Below, piece by piece: positions 23,388-33,000 of a DNA stretch of 64,000 bases; the stretch's first letter is position 1, and each line of letters begins with the position of its first letter. Position numbers and translations under genes: made by a program. The notes under the pieces were generated by a model. It searched no databases, had not been told where the DNA came from, and worked only from the letters and a program-made list of their open reading frames with translations. Source of the DNA: Nitrospirota bacterium (GTDB lineage: Bacteria > Nitrospirota > Nitrospiria > 2-01-FULL-66-17). The stretch is from contig JBFLXB010000007.1 in assembly GCA_040757335.1 (NCBI GenBank), positions 49,223 to 113,222 of the forward strand. Direction: 5' to 3'.

Positions 23388-24299
23388 ATGATCACCGAAT
23401 CCAAGTTCATCTGGATGGATGGGCGGCGCGTTCCGTGGAATGACGCGAAGGTTCACGTCCTGACCCATTCTCTTCACTACGGCCTCGCGGTGTTCGAAGG
23501 CATTCGCTGCTACGAGGGCGAGCAAGGATCTGCCGTCTTCCGATTGCGAGAACACGTCGAGCGTCTCTTTGCGTCGGCTCACGCCAGTTGCATCCACATT
23601 CCGTTTTCGCAAAAAGACATCGAGCACGCCGTGTGTGAGACCGTCACCGGAAACAACTTACGATCGTGTTACATTCGTCCGATCGTGTGGATCGGGTACG
23701 GGGAGATGGGGTTATATGTCAGCTCGAATCCGGTCCAGGTCGCCATTGCCGCCTGGCCTTGGGGCACGTATCTTGGAGAGGAGGGACTGACGAGAGGAAT
23801 TCGGGTCAAAATCTCGTCGTTTGCCCGTCATCACGTCAATGTAAGTCTCACCCGGGCCAAGGTGTCTGGCTATTACGTCAACTCTCAGTTTGCCAAGCGA
23901 GAAGTGAAGCAGGCTGGGTACGATGAAGCGCTGCTCTTGGACACGGACGGGTACGTCGCCGAAGGTCCTGGGGAAAACATCTTTGCAGTCCGGCGCGGGG
24001 TGTTGAAGACGCCGCCTCTGACCTCGGTCCTCGAGGGGATCACGCGTGACACGATCATGACCCTTGCGCAGGAGCTACGGATTCCGATGCGCGAGGAGCG
24101 CCTGACCCGAGACGACCTGTACCTCGCCGATGAGGCGTTCTTCACCGGGACCGCGGCGGAGGTGACGCCGATCAGGGAGATCGACGACCGGCGCGTCGGT
24201 ACCGGACAACCAGGGCCGATCACGCGGCGACTGCAAGAGGCGTTTTTCGCCGTGGTGCGGGGAAAAGGCAGTCATTCCGACTGGCTCACCTCGGTGTAA
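23388..24299 (+). CDS. ilvE: branched-chain amino acid aminotransferase
   Basis: 303 residues, fold-type IV PLP enzyme that transaminates Leu, Ile and Val. It starts MITESKFIWMDGRRVPW, contains HYGLAVFEGIRCYE, the PLP-lysine region RAKVSGYYVNS, EGPGENIF and the C-terminal FFTGTAAEVTPI. The frame is open 42 codons upstream over non-coding sequence; the ATG at 23388 matches the family start. Its 3' end overlaps the convergent FGGY kinase gene by 28 bases. Confidence 0.93.
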   Translation: MITESKFIWMDGRRVPWNDAKVHVLTHSLHYGLAVFEGIRCYEGEQGSAVFRLREHVERLFASAHASCIHIPFSQKDIEHAVCETVTGNNLRSCYIRPIVWIGYGEMGLYVSSNPVQVAIAAWPWGTYLGEEGLTRGIRVKISSFARHHVNVSLTRAKVSGYYVNSQFAKREVKQAGYDEALLLDTDGYVAEGPGENIFAVRRGVLKTPPLTSVLEGITRDTIMTLAQELRIPMREERLTRDDLYLADEAFFTGTAAEVTPIREIDDRRVGTGQPGPITRRLQEAFFAVVRGKGSHSDWLTSV

Positions 24300-25759
24300 G
24301 CCCCGAGTTCGCGGCTCGCCCTCACCAACACATCCCACCAGCGGATGCGTCGCGAGACAGCAAGCCGTGACAGCTCGGGCTTAAACACGCGGTCCGATTT
24401 CGCGAGGCGGGCGACCTCCGTCACGGATTTCCACACCCCGGCCCCTACGCCTGCTAGAGCCGCTGCACCCCAAGCGGATGTTTCTCGAACCCGACACCGC
24501 ACCACAGGCCGGCCCAAATAGTTGGCCTGGGACTGGAGCAGGGTGCTGACCGCTGACAGGCCACCACTGGCCATGACCCGGCGAAAACTCCCGGCCGGTT
24601 GAGCGGTCCGAACGACTGTACTGAGCAGAAACGCCACCCCCTCGAAAAATCCCTTTGCCAGAGCCGCGCGATCGGTCGTCAACGAAAGCCGCGCGGCAAG
24701 GCCCTCTGCTCGGACGTCCCAATACGGTGCGGCCAGACCGGCGAGTGCGGGCAGAATGGGCGCGCTACACCGAGCCCGCGCGGCGAGCCGATCCAACTCC
24801 GCGAGACCCTCCGGCAACCCCACGAGCGTTGACAGCCACTGGAGGCCCGACCCCACCGCGTTCACCCCGCCTTCAAGGACGTATGTTCGCTGGCTCGCTG
24901 AACTCCACGCGATGTTGGACAAGAGCCCGGTCCGCCTGACTAGGCGGCTTCCGGTGTACAGCAGCGCGAACGCCCCTGTTCCATAATTCAGGCAAAGATC
25001 CCCCTGGGTCGCTCCGCCCTGGCCGAAGGCCGCAGCTTGTTGGTCACCGATCGATGCCAGCACCGGGAGAAGCCTGTTCCCGGCGTGGATGGTCCCGAAG
25101 TCGGCCACGGTCGGCCGAATCTCTGGAAGCATGGCCGGGGGGATACCAAAAAGATCGCACAAGCCCTCATCCCACTGGAGCGACCGGAGATCCATCAACA
25201 ACATTCGTCCGGCCTGGGTGTGATCCGTGAGGTGCAATGCTTTGCCGGAAAGGTGCCAGAGCAGAAAGGTGTTGACCGTCCCGCACAGAATGTCCCCTTG
25301 TTCGGCCCGACGCTGCCCCCGCGGGATCCGATCCAGCAACCACCGGATTTTGGGCGCCGCGTAGTGTGGGCTGAGGAACAGCCCGGTTACCCGTCTGATC
25401 TTAGGAGCGTGTGCGGCCAGAGAGCGGCACACCCCAGCCGCGCGACGGTCCTGCCAACTCACGGCCGGCGTCAGGGGACGGCCGGTGGCGCGATCCCACA
25501 ACAGCACGGTCGAGCGCTGCGTCGTCAAGCCCGCCACGCAGGGTTTGCGGCCGACCGTGCGAAGCGCGGCGGACAGCGCGGCCCTGGTCCCGTTCAGTAG
25601 ATCGCGAGGGTCGTGCTCGACCCGATCGGGTCGTGGAATACGGGTCGCGAGGGGACTCCTCGCTTCTGCCAACACGCGCTGCTTGGAATCGAAGACGAGG
25701 ACGCGAGTGCTGCCGCTTCCCTGATCAATCGCCAACAGCAGAGGGTCCGGCCGGGTCAT
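24272..25759 (-). CDS. FGGY-family carbohydrate kinase, glycerol kinase-like
   Basis: 495 residues with the two-lobed ASKHA fold: phosphate-1 motif LLLAIDQGSGSTRVLVFD, LTTQRSTVLLWD and SWQDRR, and the C-terminal FEGVAFLLST and VMASGGLSA. It resembles glycerol kinases, but the GxxNxR-type substrate loops are not close enough to fix the sugar. The ATG at 25759 is preferred to a TTG two codons earlier. Confidence 0.8.
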   Translation of the reverse strand: MTRPDPLLLAIDQGSGSTRVLVFDSKQRVLAEARSPLATRIPRPDRVEHDPRDLLNGTRAALSAALRTVGRKPCVAGLTTQRSTVLLWDRATGRPLTPAVSWQDRRAAGVCRSLAAHAPKIRRVTGLFLSPHYAAPKIRWLLDRIPRGQRRAEQGDILCGTVNTFLLWHLSGKALHLTDHTQAGRMLLMDLRSLQWDEGLCDLFGIPPAMLPEIRPTVADFGTIHAGNRLLPVLASIGDQQAAAFGQGGATQGDLCLNYGTGAFALLYTGSRLVRRTGLLSNIAWSSASQRTYVLEGGVNAVGSGLQWLSTLVGLPEGLAELDRLAARARCSAPILPALAGLAAPYWDVRAEGLAARLSLTTDRAALAKGFFEGVAFLLSTVVRTAQPAGSFRRVMASGGLSAVSTLLQSQANYLGRPVVRCRVRETSAWGAAALAGVGAGVWKSVTEVARLAKSDRVFKPELSRLAVSRRIRWWDVLVRASRELGAYTEVSQSE

Positions 25760-25861
25760 GGACAACGCGAGTCACAGACGCGCAACCGTCTTGCGCAGCG
25801 CGCCACCCTCTGGTAGGATCGCAAATTCGCGCCGGGCAGGCGCGCCGAAGGACTACTGACC

Positions 25862-26329
25862 ATGTTGCAGCGCCGCTCCTCCGAAACATTCCTCCGATTC
25901 ATCATCGCCGAAAAAGCGTTCATCGGCGTCCTGTTTCTCAGCCTCTCGATCGGCATCCTCGGCCTGATCAACAAGGATTTGGTGGTCATCGGGCGCCAAA
26001 TCGCGGCCACCCTCAATTTGGATACCGACAACGCATACATCACGCTGGCTCTCGAGAAATTGGGGCTCGTGAACAACAAGATCATTGTCGGCATTTCGAT
26101 CGGCGGCTTCGCTTACGCGCTGCTCAATCTCGTCGAGGCCTACGGTCTGCACCGGCGGCTTCGTTGGGCGGAGTGGCTCACGGTGTTGGCTACCGGGCTC
26201 CTCATCCCGTTTGAGCTCTACGAAGTCTGGCACCGGTTCACCCCGATCCGGGTGGGGGTGTTGGCGCTGAACGTGGCGATCGTCATTTATCTGGCGAAGC
26301 ACAAGGAACTGTTCCCTCGGTGGTTCTGA
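25862..26329 (+). CDS. DUF2127 membrane protein
   Basis: 155 residues with about four hydrophobic segments (near 19-37, 77-96, 103-120 and 130-146) and the conserved-looking FELYEVWHRFTP. This fits the DUF2127 family of inner-membrane proteins, whose function is unknown. Divergent from the FGGY kinase. Its 3' end overlaps the convergent EI24-like gene by 47 bases. Confidence 0.75.
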   Translation: MLQRRSSETFLRFIIAEKAFIGVLFLSLSIGILGLINKDLVVIGRQIAATLNLDTDNAYITLALEKLGLVNNKIIVGISIGGFAYALLNLVEAYGLHRRLRWAEWLTVLATGLLIPFELYEVWHRFTPIRVGVLALNVAIVIYLAKHKELFPRWF

Positions 26330-27035
26330 TCGCCTCGGGTCGAGGCTCCCTCAGCAACAGACAGCCTGTTCCCGCGACCGCGCACGGCAGCGCCGCGAGA
26401 TTGACTACCGGAATGGCGAGGCTGACGATCAGGCCGAGACCGAGACCCACGATCATGGCCCAATGGGTCAGGATGAAGGAAAGAACGTTCCCCCAAGACC
26501 ATCCGCGTAGCGTCAGCGTCGTCACGACGAGCCCGCCCCCAAGCACAAGGCAGGCGAGCACCGCCGCAGCGACCGGCCCAAAGACCGGAACCCCAGCGAT
26601 CAGTGCCCACCCCACCCCGCCCGCGCCGAGCCAAGCCAGCGCAGGGCCTCGCGAGTCGCGTGGGAGGGGCGATGGGAGTGGGACCTCGCGCTGAGCCATG
26701 ACGGCCCAAACGAGCCGCCGAGGCAGCGCCAACGCGACATACGCAGTGAGGGCGAACCAAGCCGCAAACTCGGCGGCGAGAACGACCGGCAGATTCGCCC
26801 AGAGCCACTCGACGAGGACCAAATACCACGGCAACGTAATAGCGGGTGGGGGGGGGAAGTGCGCCGCGAGCCAAGCCGCCGGCCACGTCGCGACCAACAC
26901 ACACGCAGCGGCCGCGCCAAAGTGGAGGATCAGCCGACGCGGGATGTGACGATGGGTGAGCAGGAACTCCGCCCCCTCGATCACCGCGCCGCCTCCCCGC
27001 AGCGCGTGATACGGGGCCCGGCTCAGCGCGCGCAT
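26283..27035 (-). CDS. EI24/CysZ-like membrane protein
   Basis: About 250 residues with four or more long hydrophobic stretches. The N-terminal MRALSRAPYHALRGGG and the repeated GWSW/IPVVNLAALPCAVAG pattern match the EI24 domain family, which includes the sulfate permease CysZ. The ATG at 27035 was chosen because the preceding open frame overlaps the Nth-like fragment and lacks similarity. Substrate unknown. Confidence 0.65.
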   Translation of the reverse strand: MRALSRAPYHALRGGGAVIEGAEFLLTHRHIPRRLILHFGAAAACVLVATWPAAWLAAHFPPPPAITLPWYLVLVEWLWANLPVVLAAEFAAWFALTAYVALALPRRLVWAVMAQREVPLPSPLPRDSRGPALAWLGAGGVGWALIAGVPVFGPVAAAVLACLVLGGGLVVTTLTLRGWSWGNVLSFILTHWAMIVGLGLGLIVSLAIPVVNLAALPCAVAGTGCLLLREPRPEAIRTTEGTVPCASPDK

Positions 27036-27046
27036 GCGAGCCGATC

Positions 27047-27286
27047 TTAGCGTGTTCGCGTCACACCCACCCGCCGACACCAGCGGGAGAGTTCGCAGCG
27101 GCTGCAGTACGGCGACTGCGGGGTGCAGCGGTGCTGGCCGTACGCGACGAGCAGATCGTTGAGCTCGATCCAATACTGGGCGGGGAGGGTTCGCCGCAAC
27201 GCCTGTTCGGTTTCATCCGGGGTGTTCCATTGGCGCACGTCGCGGCGTAATCGCGCGATGGCCCCGTGAAGTTGCCGGCGAGTCAT
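27047..27286 (-). pseudogene. C-terminal [4Fe-4S] module of endonuclease III (Nth), fragment
   Basis: 79 residues. From about residue 25 it reads like the end of Nth: TPDETEQALRRTLP, YWIELNDLLVAYGQ and four cysteines spaced as in the Nth iron-sulfur loop (C-x6-C-x2-C-x5-C). The helix-hairpin-helix and the catalytic Lys/Asp region of the ~215-residue enzyme are absent. The ATG overlaps the nitrilase-family stop (ATGA). It could be a translated relic or a small iron-sulfur protein; a repair glycosylase is ruled out by length. Confidence 0.6.
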
Positions 27287-28161
27287 CGCGCGGCCGGGAT
27301 GCGGCGTGGGCCGGGGCGCACCCGCGGAGCCCGCCGGGTCGCCGACGCGCCGTTCTCATGAGGGGTCGTGAGCATGCCGTATAAGTCTGCCCGGCGGTCG
27401 GCGAAGAGGTGGTTGTAGCGGTTGATGGTCTTTCGACGCGCCTCTTTGGGATCGATCGCCACCACACGCACCTCCTCTGAGTCCGTCGAGGCCCGCACGA
27501 TCACCTGGCCCTGAGGGCCGACGACCTGGCTGGACCCGATGAACGTGAGGCGCTCTTTGTCTCCCCGCTGCTCGGCGCCCACCCGATCGGCGGTGATCGC
27601 GAACACCCGATTCTCCAGGCACCGCGTGATCATCGCGTTGGGCGCATGCGGAAGCACGAGGTTCGAGGGGTGGCAGATAACATCGGCTCCGGCTAATGCC
27701 AGGGTCCGCATGGACTCCGGAAAGAACCAATCAAAGCAGATCATCACGCCGATGGTCGCACCAGCAGCCGGAAACACGCGAAACCCGCTGTTCCCGTGGG
27801 AAAACCACAGCGTCTCCTCATAGAACAAATGCGACTTCCGGTAGGTGCCGATGAACCCCCCAGGTCCGACCACCACGGCGGAATTGAACAAGGAGTGTCC
27901 CTTTTGTTCGGCCAGGCCCGCGACAATCGTACACCGACGTTGTTTTGCCAGCGCAATGAGTCGCTTGGTCGTGGTCCCATCCGGGACGCGTTCCGAGAGA
28001 CGCTCCGCCTCGCGGCGCGACGTGAATTGGTAGCCCGTGGCGAACAGCTCGGGGAGCACCAACAAGTCTGCGTCGACCGCGGACAGCAGGTCGTTGACGC
28101 GGTCAAGGTTGGCCTTAACGCGGCCGAAGGTAGGGGAGTTTTGAACAAACCCGATGTGCAC
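27283..28161 (-). CDS. carbon-nitrogen hydrolase (nitrilase superfamily)
   Basis: 292 residues with a GTG start. The Glu-Lys-Cys triad is visible in LPELFATGY, YRKSHLFYEE and MICFDWFFPES. The family hydrolyses amides or nitriles; the closest look is to N-carbamoylputrescine/beta-ureidopropionase-type amidases, but the substrate cannot be named. The last ~25 residues after LYGMLTTP are Arg/Pro-rich and unlike the family, suggesting a 3' rearrangement where the Nth fragment now follows. Confidence 0.85.
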   Translation of the reverse strand: MHIGFVQNSPTFGRVKANLDRVNDLLSAVDADLLVLPELFATGYQFTSRREAERLSERVPDGTTTKRLIALAKQRRCTIVAGLAEQKGHSLFNSAVVVGPGGFIGTYRKSHLFYEETLWFSHGNSGFRVFPAAGATIGVMICFDWFFPESMRTLALAGADVICHPSNLVLPHAPNAMITRCLENRVFAITADRVGAEQRGDKERLTFIGSSQVVGPQGQVIVRASTDSEEVRVVAIDPKEARRKTINRYNHLFADRRADLYGMLTTPHENGASATRRAPRVRPGPRRIPAAR

Positions 28162-28310
28162 GTCATGCGCCCGACTCGGCCAGGTACATTAACACAGCTC
28201 CGCCCTTGGGCACAAACCCGGCGCGCTGCAGGGGACGTCAGTCCACTGCCCTCCCCAGGCTCGCCGAGGCCTCGCCAATTACGACGTTTTTATCAATGAT
28301 TTCAATAGAA

Positions 28311-28341
28311 TTGACAATGTCAGGCTGATGATGTTACAAAT
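28311..28341 (+). promoter_or_regulatory. possible promoter of the BFN-JAMM-BFN operon
   Basis: TTGACA (28311-28316) is followed after about 17 bases by TTACAAAT, a weak -10 match, in an AT-rich patch of the ~245-base interval between two divergent genes. A TATAGT at 28350-28355 is an alternative -10. Confidence 0.35.
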
Positions 28342-28406
28342 ACTTTCGGTATAGTCAGCTCCATCCGCGGCGCGATATCAACGGTTCTACCAGCCTGAGG
28401 CTCGTG

Positions 28407-28862
28407 ATGCTTATCCAGGTGCGCGTGCGAGGGTTGATGTTCGACCCTCCCGGCAATTACATCGTGGTCCTTCGCAGCGAGGAAGGACAGGATGTCCTGC
28501 CGATCTGGATCGGAAAGGCCGAGGCCAACGCGATCAGTTTGGCCCTTGAGAGCGTCGAGCTTCCGCGTCCCCTGACCCATGACTTGATTCGGAATGCACT
28601 GGAGGCGGTTGCGGCGAAGGTCATCAGCGTGGTGATAACGGATCTTCGCGACAACACCTATTACGCAAAGATCCATCTCTCGCACCACGACGCGGAAATT
28701 ACCGTGGACGCGCGGCCCAGCGATGCGATCGCGTTGGCCCTGCGTGCCGAGTGCCCGATCTTCGTCGCCAAAGAGGTGTTCCAACGACAACAGGCGGACG
28801 AGGATGTCGCCAAATGGCTGGAGAACCTCCGGCCGGAGGACTTTGGAAAAGCCGATGCCTAG
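28407..28862 (+). CDS. bifunctional nuclease-family protein (DUF151), first copy
   Basis: 151 residues. The BFN domain fills residues ~5-125: LPIWIGKAEANAISLALE, PRPLTHDLIRNALEAV, and the family-typical DARPSDAIALALRAECPIF. A C-terminal tail carries VAKWLENLRPEDFGK. Family members have been reported with nuclease activity in plants and archaea; the bacterial role is unclear. The start may be the GTG one codon earlier. Its stop lies inside the start of the JAMM gene. Confidence 0.85.
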   Translation: MLIQVRVRGLMFDPPGNYIVVLRSEEGQDVLPIWIGKAEANAISLALESVELPRPLTHDLIRNALEAVAAKVISVVITDLRDNTYYAKIHLSHHDAEITVDARPSDAIALALRAECPIFVAKEVFQRQQADEDVAKWLENLRPEDFGKADA

Positions 28863-29520
28863 TGAACTGGTGAACGGACCTGCGATTGAGCCGGAACATG
28901 AGCGCGCGCGCGTAGAGCCCGCGAGGTCAGAGACAACCATGCAAGTGTACCTGAGCGAGAACGTTTTTATGGGAATGGTGTTGTCGACCGTGGAGGTTTA
29001 CAAGAAAGAGTGTTTCGGCCTCCTGCTGGGGTATCGCTTACCGAATCGGTACGTCGTCGAACACGCGATACCATATCAGAGTGTCAAACGCGGCAGGAAC
29101 TTTGCGGAACTGCGCAGCGACAAATGGCGAGTGATCCAGGAAGTCCTGAAATGTTTCCCTCGGCTGGACGTGCTGGGTGACTACCACTCCCATACCATGT
29201 ACGGGAAGGTCCGCGCCGAGGTCGCGCTCAGCCGGGACGATATCGAATACATGGAACCCAACGACCTCCAAGTCGTGATCGCGGTCAACGAGAATCGTCG
29301 AACCCGGGGCTGGACCGTCAACACCGACCGCACCGTGTCGGGGTCGCTGGACCGCTACCACCTCAAGATCGCGGCGTATTACGACGCCAACCGGGTCGGG
29401 GGGCGGGCGGCGTCCCGCAAGGTCGCGAGCGAGCGCTTTCGCAGGCGGATGGCCCCGCGACTCCAACTGGCCACCATCCAGTGCCCCTTTACGCTGGCGA
29501 GCGCGGGTCGAACGTTTTGA
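28855..29520 (+). CDS. JAMM/MPN-type metalloprotease-like protein
   Basis: About 221 residues. The JAMM zinc motif is GDYHSHT followed after 12 residues by SRDD (H-x-H...S-x-x-D), and an upstream Glu lies in YKKECFGLLLGY. This is the deubiquitinase-like Mov34/MPN fold; bacterial relatives cleave isopeptide or thiocarboxylate-linked ubiquitin-like proteins, or act in nuclease systems such as RadC. The ATG overlaps the first BFN stop and the TGA overlaps a candidate ATG of the second BFN gene, so all three are tightly coupled. The C-terminal ~60 residues are basic. Confidence 0.8.
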   Translation: MPSELVNGPAIEPEHERARVEPARSETTMQVYLSENVFMGMVLSTVEVYKKECFGLLLGYRLPNRYVVEHAIPYQSVKRGRNFAELRSDKWRVIQEVLKCFPRLDVLGDYHSHTMYGKVRAEVALSRDDIEYMEPNDLQVVIAVNENRRTRGWTVNTDRTVSGSLDRYHLKIAAYYDANRVGGRAASRKVASERFRRRMAPRLQLATIQCPFTLASAGRTF

Positions 29521-29531
29521 TGGGGAGGGAG

Positions 29532-29981
29532 ATGGACGTCGAGGTGTTGGTCAAGGGTGTGCTCCCGGACCCTTCCACGGAGTCCCAGATCGTCTTGTTG
29601 GAGGAAGGGGGGACATCCAGGACGCTGCCGATCTGGGTGGGAATGGTGGAGGGCAACGCCATTCGTTTGGCCGTCGAGCGGACCGCCCCACCGCGTCCGC
29701 TGACCCACGACCTGCTCCAACACATTCTCGACCGGCTGCACGCGTCGGTCAAGCGGGTCGTGGTTCACGACGTGCGAGACAACACGTTTTTTGCCGCGAT
29801 CTATCTTGACGTCGACGGTCAGGAAGTCACGCTGGACGCCCGCCCGAGCGACGCCATCGCGCTCGCGCTCAGGGCCCGGGTGCCGATCTATGCCCGTCGG
29901 GATCTGTTGGCGACGTCGGAATCGGAACGCGTTCAGGCCTGGCTGGAAGACCTCAAACCGACGGACTTCGACGCCCAGTAG
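29532..29981 (+). CDS. bifunctional nuclease-family protein (DUF151), second copy
   Basis: 149 residues, with the same layout as the first copy: LPIWVGMVEGNAIRLAVE, PRPLTHDLLQHIL, DARPSDAIALALRARVPIY and a tail WLEDLKPTDFD. The two copies are clearly paralogous but diverged. The ATG at 29532 follows a strong GGGGAGGG; the ATG at 29520 overlapping the JAMM stop is an alternative. The gene ends 25 bases before the convergent smc. Confidence 0.85.
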   Translation: MDVEVLVKGVLPDPSTESQIVLLEEGGTSRTLPIWVGMVEGNAIRLAVERTAPPRPLTHDLLQHILDRLHASVKRVVVHDVRDNTFFAAIYLDVDGQEVTLDARPSDAIALALRARVPIYARRDLLATSESERVQAWLEDLKPTDFDAQ

Positions 29982-30005
29982 CGCAGCCGGCCGAGGCCGG
30001 CTGCG

Positions 30006-33000
30006 TCAGAGCGACAACTCCGCGGTCGCCGTCTCGACCTCCACGTTCGACGCGTCCTCGCGGTCGGCGTGGAGTTTGACCGAGACGATCTTCGACACGC
30101 CGGCTTCTTCCATCGTGACCCCGTACAAGACATCGGCCTGTTCCATGGTTCGGCGGTTGTGCGTGACGATCAGGAACTGCGAGTGCGCGGTCATGGGACG
30201 AAGCGCGCGTGTGAAGCGCCGAACGTTTTCTTCGTCGAGGGGCGCGTCGATCTCGTCCATGACGCAGAATGGGCTGGGGTGAATGAGGAAACTGGAGAAG
30301 AGCAACGCGATGGCGGTGAGGGCCTTTTCTCCGCCGGAGAGCAGCGAAATGTGCCGGAGTTTTTTGCCCGGCGGTTGCGCGACGACTTCGATCCCGGATT
30401 CCAGCGGGTTGTGCTCGTCCACGAGATGCAAGGCGGCGTGGCCGCCCTCGAAGAACGACGCGAATACCGACCCAAACCGGGTGTTGAGGGCCTCAAACGC
30501 TTCGAGAAACAGGGCCTTGGTGGTCGCGTTGATTTTGGCGATGGCGGCGCGGAGATTGTCCATCGATTGGACCAAGTCGGTCTCCTGGGTCGCGAGGAAC
30601 CGCGCGCGTTCTTCCAGTTCACGGTACTCGTCGATCGCGGCCAGGTTGACGCTTCCAATCTGAGCCAGCGTGTCCTTCAAGGCGCCGATGGTGGCGTCGA
30701 CCTGATCGGGTTCGCAGGGGAGGGGCGGCAAGGCGTCGGGTGTCACGGTCTGGAGATCGACCTGGTATCGGTCGAAGATGTCCGCGGCCTGCTGGTTGGC
30801 GCGCAGCGTGGTTTCGGTCAACGAAACCGTGAGCATATGAACGCGTTCCTGCGCGGCGTCGGCCTGGCGGCGCGCTGCCTTTGATTGATCCTCCACTTCT
30901 CGCACGCGGTGAGCAGCCTCGGCGCGCGCGGCGGCGATACGCGCGACCTGTTGGCGTAGGACCTCGACTTCGCGGTCAAGAGACGCCAACGCTTCAAGGA
31001 GACGGGCTCGGTCATCGGTCGCCGCCGCCATCCGTGCGGCCAGTTGTCCGCGTGCGTCCTCTTTGGACGCGATTTGACGGGAGGCCTCCTCCTGCCGTTC
31101 GACGATGGCCCGCACGGTGGCTGAGACGTGTTCCCGTTTTTCCCGCTCGGCCGCGAGCGCAAGCCGAAGCTCGGTCAGGGAGGTCTGTTCGGCAGTGAGT
31201 GCGGCCTTGAGCTGCGCCGCTGCTTCGTACTGAAGACCCAGGGCTGCTTCGTCGCGCTGTTTGGACGCCTCGTGGGCCGCGAGAGTCGCGTGGTGGGTCG
31301 CGACCTCCTCAGCCATGGCGGTCAGCTCCGCTGCGACGGCGCTTTCCTCCCCGACCAACAACTCCAAGCGGCGATCGAGCTGCAGGAGCTCTTGCGCGAG
31401 GGCTTCCGCCGCCTTTCGGTCGTGGAGCAACTGCAGTTCGCCCTCGCGTAACTCGGAATCCAGTGCCTCCAGGGCGGACCGGTCCGCATCAAGGGCGGAC
31501 CGCAGCGCATTGACCGACGCCTCTACCGGACTCAACGCCGCTTCCGCGTCGCCGACAGCCTGGTCGAGCGACTTAATGCGCCGTTTTCGCTCGAGGAGAC
31601 TCAACCCGGCACTGGAGCCGGTTCCGCTATGGACCACCCCGGAGGGGTAGAACGCGTCCCCCGACAGGGATACCCAGGTCATCCCGCTGCGGTCGTTCTC
31701 CCAGCAGCGCCGAGCAATCCCGCGGTCTTGGACGATGACCACGTTCGACAGCAGGGCGTCGCGGAGAGGCTCGAAACCTGGTCGGCAACCGACCAAGCGA
31801 GCCGCCACTCCAAGGACGCCGATGTCCTCGGTGGTGTGATCCCCCGCACCGATCGCGGGCCGCGGCGACTTAGGAACAAACACCGCGCGCCCGGCGGCGT
31901 GTCCTTCAAGGGTGGCGAGCGCGGCCAACACCTCATCGTGGCCCTCGGCGACCACGCCTTGCAACCGTTCGGCCAACGCGGCTTCAACCGCTCGTTCGTA
32001 TTCGATCGGGATATCGAGCACGTCGGCCACGAGGCCCAACAGGCCGGCCACGGGTGCCTCCGAACCATCGCCCAGCAGGACCCGACGCACGCTTTCGTCG
32101 TACCCCACGAGATCGCGCTGCAGGGCGCGAAGCGACTCCAACGTGGCACGCAAACGCGTGAGTTCATCGCGACGGCCGGTCAGGACCGCCTCTCCCTCCT
32201 GGAGGGCGGCCTGCCGGTTGACCGAGACCTCCCGCAGCGCCGCTCGCTCGGCGTCCCGCGTTGCCAGCGACTGCTGTTGATCGTGAGAGGAGGTCTCGAG
32301 TTCGCGATGGCCCGCCCGCTTCTGAGCAATTTCGGCTTGAACCGTCGCGAGATCGTCGCGGTAACGGGTGCGCCGGCGATCCAGTTCCTCGCGCCGCGCC
32401 GCGAGACCGGCCAAGGCGTTCGACGCCGTGGTGGCGCCCGCGACCGTCTCAAACACGCGGTGTCGGGTTTGTTCGATTTCGGCGGCGGCCTGTGCCAGAC
32501 GTTGTTCGAGGCTTCGAACGGTGTCCTCGCGGGCAGCTAGGGCCGACGTCTTCTCGGCGATCGCGGTGTCCAGCGCGGTGGTTTCGGCGGTCCATCGCGC
32601 GTGCTCCGCTCCCCGCGCGGTCAGGGATTGGTGGAGCTCGTCGAGTTCGCCGGTAAGCGTGGCCTGTTGAGCCCTCCACTCCTCTGCCTGTGCGGCCAAC
32701 ACTTCGATGCGATGATGCGCGTCGCGCGCGGCGGTTTCGCGGGTGGTCAGGGCGGCTTGTGCGTCGAGGAGCTCCTGCTCCAGGTCGGTCACGTCGGCCT
32801 TCAACGTTTCGGCCGAAGCATCGAGGGCGCTCACCTGCGCCATCAAGCGCACGGACTCGGCCCGTTCGCGCTCCAACTCCGCGGTGAGCGACGCAGATTG
32901 GGCGGACCAATCGCGGTAACGGATCGCGGCGGCGTGAAGCTCGATCGCGCGGAGTTGATCCGCGCTCTGGCGGTACCGTTCGGCCTTGCGGACTTGCCGG

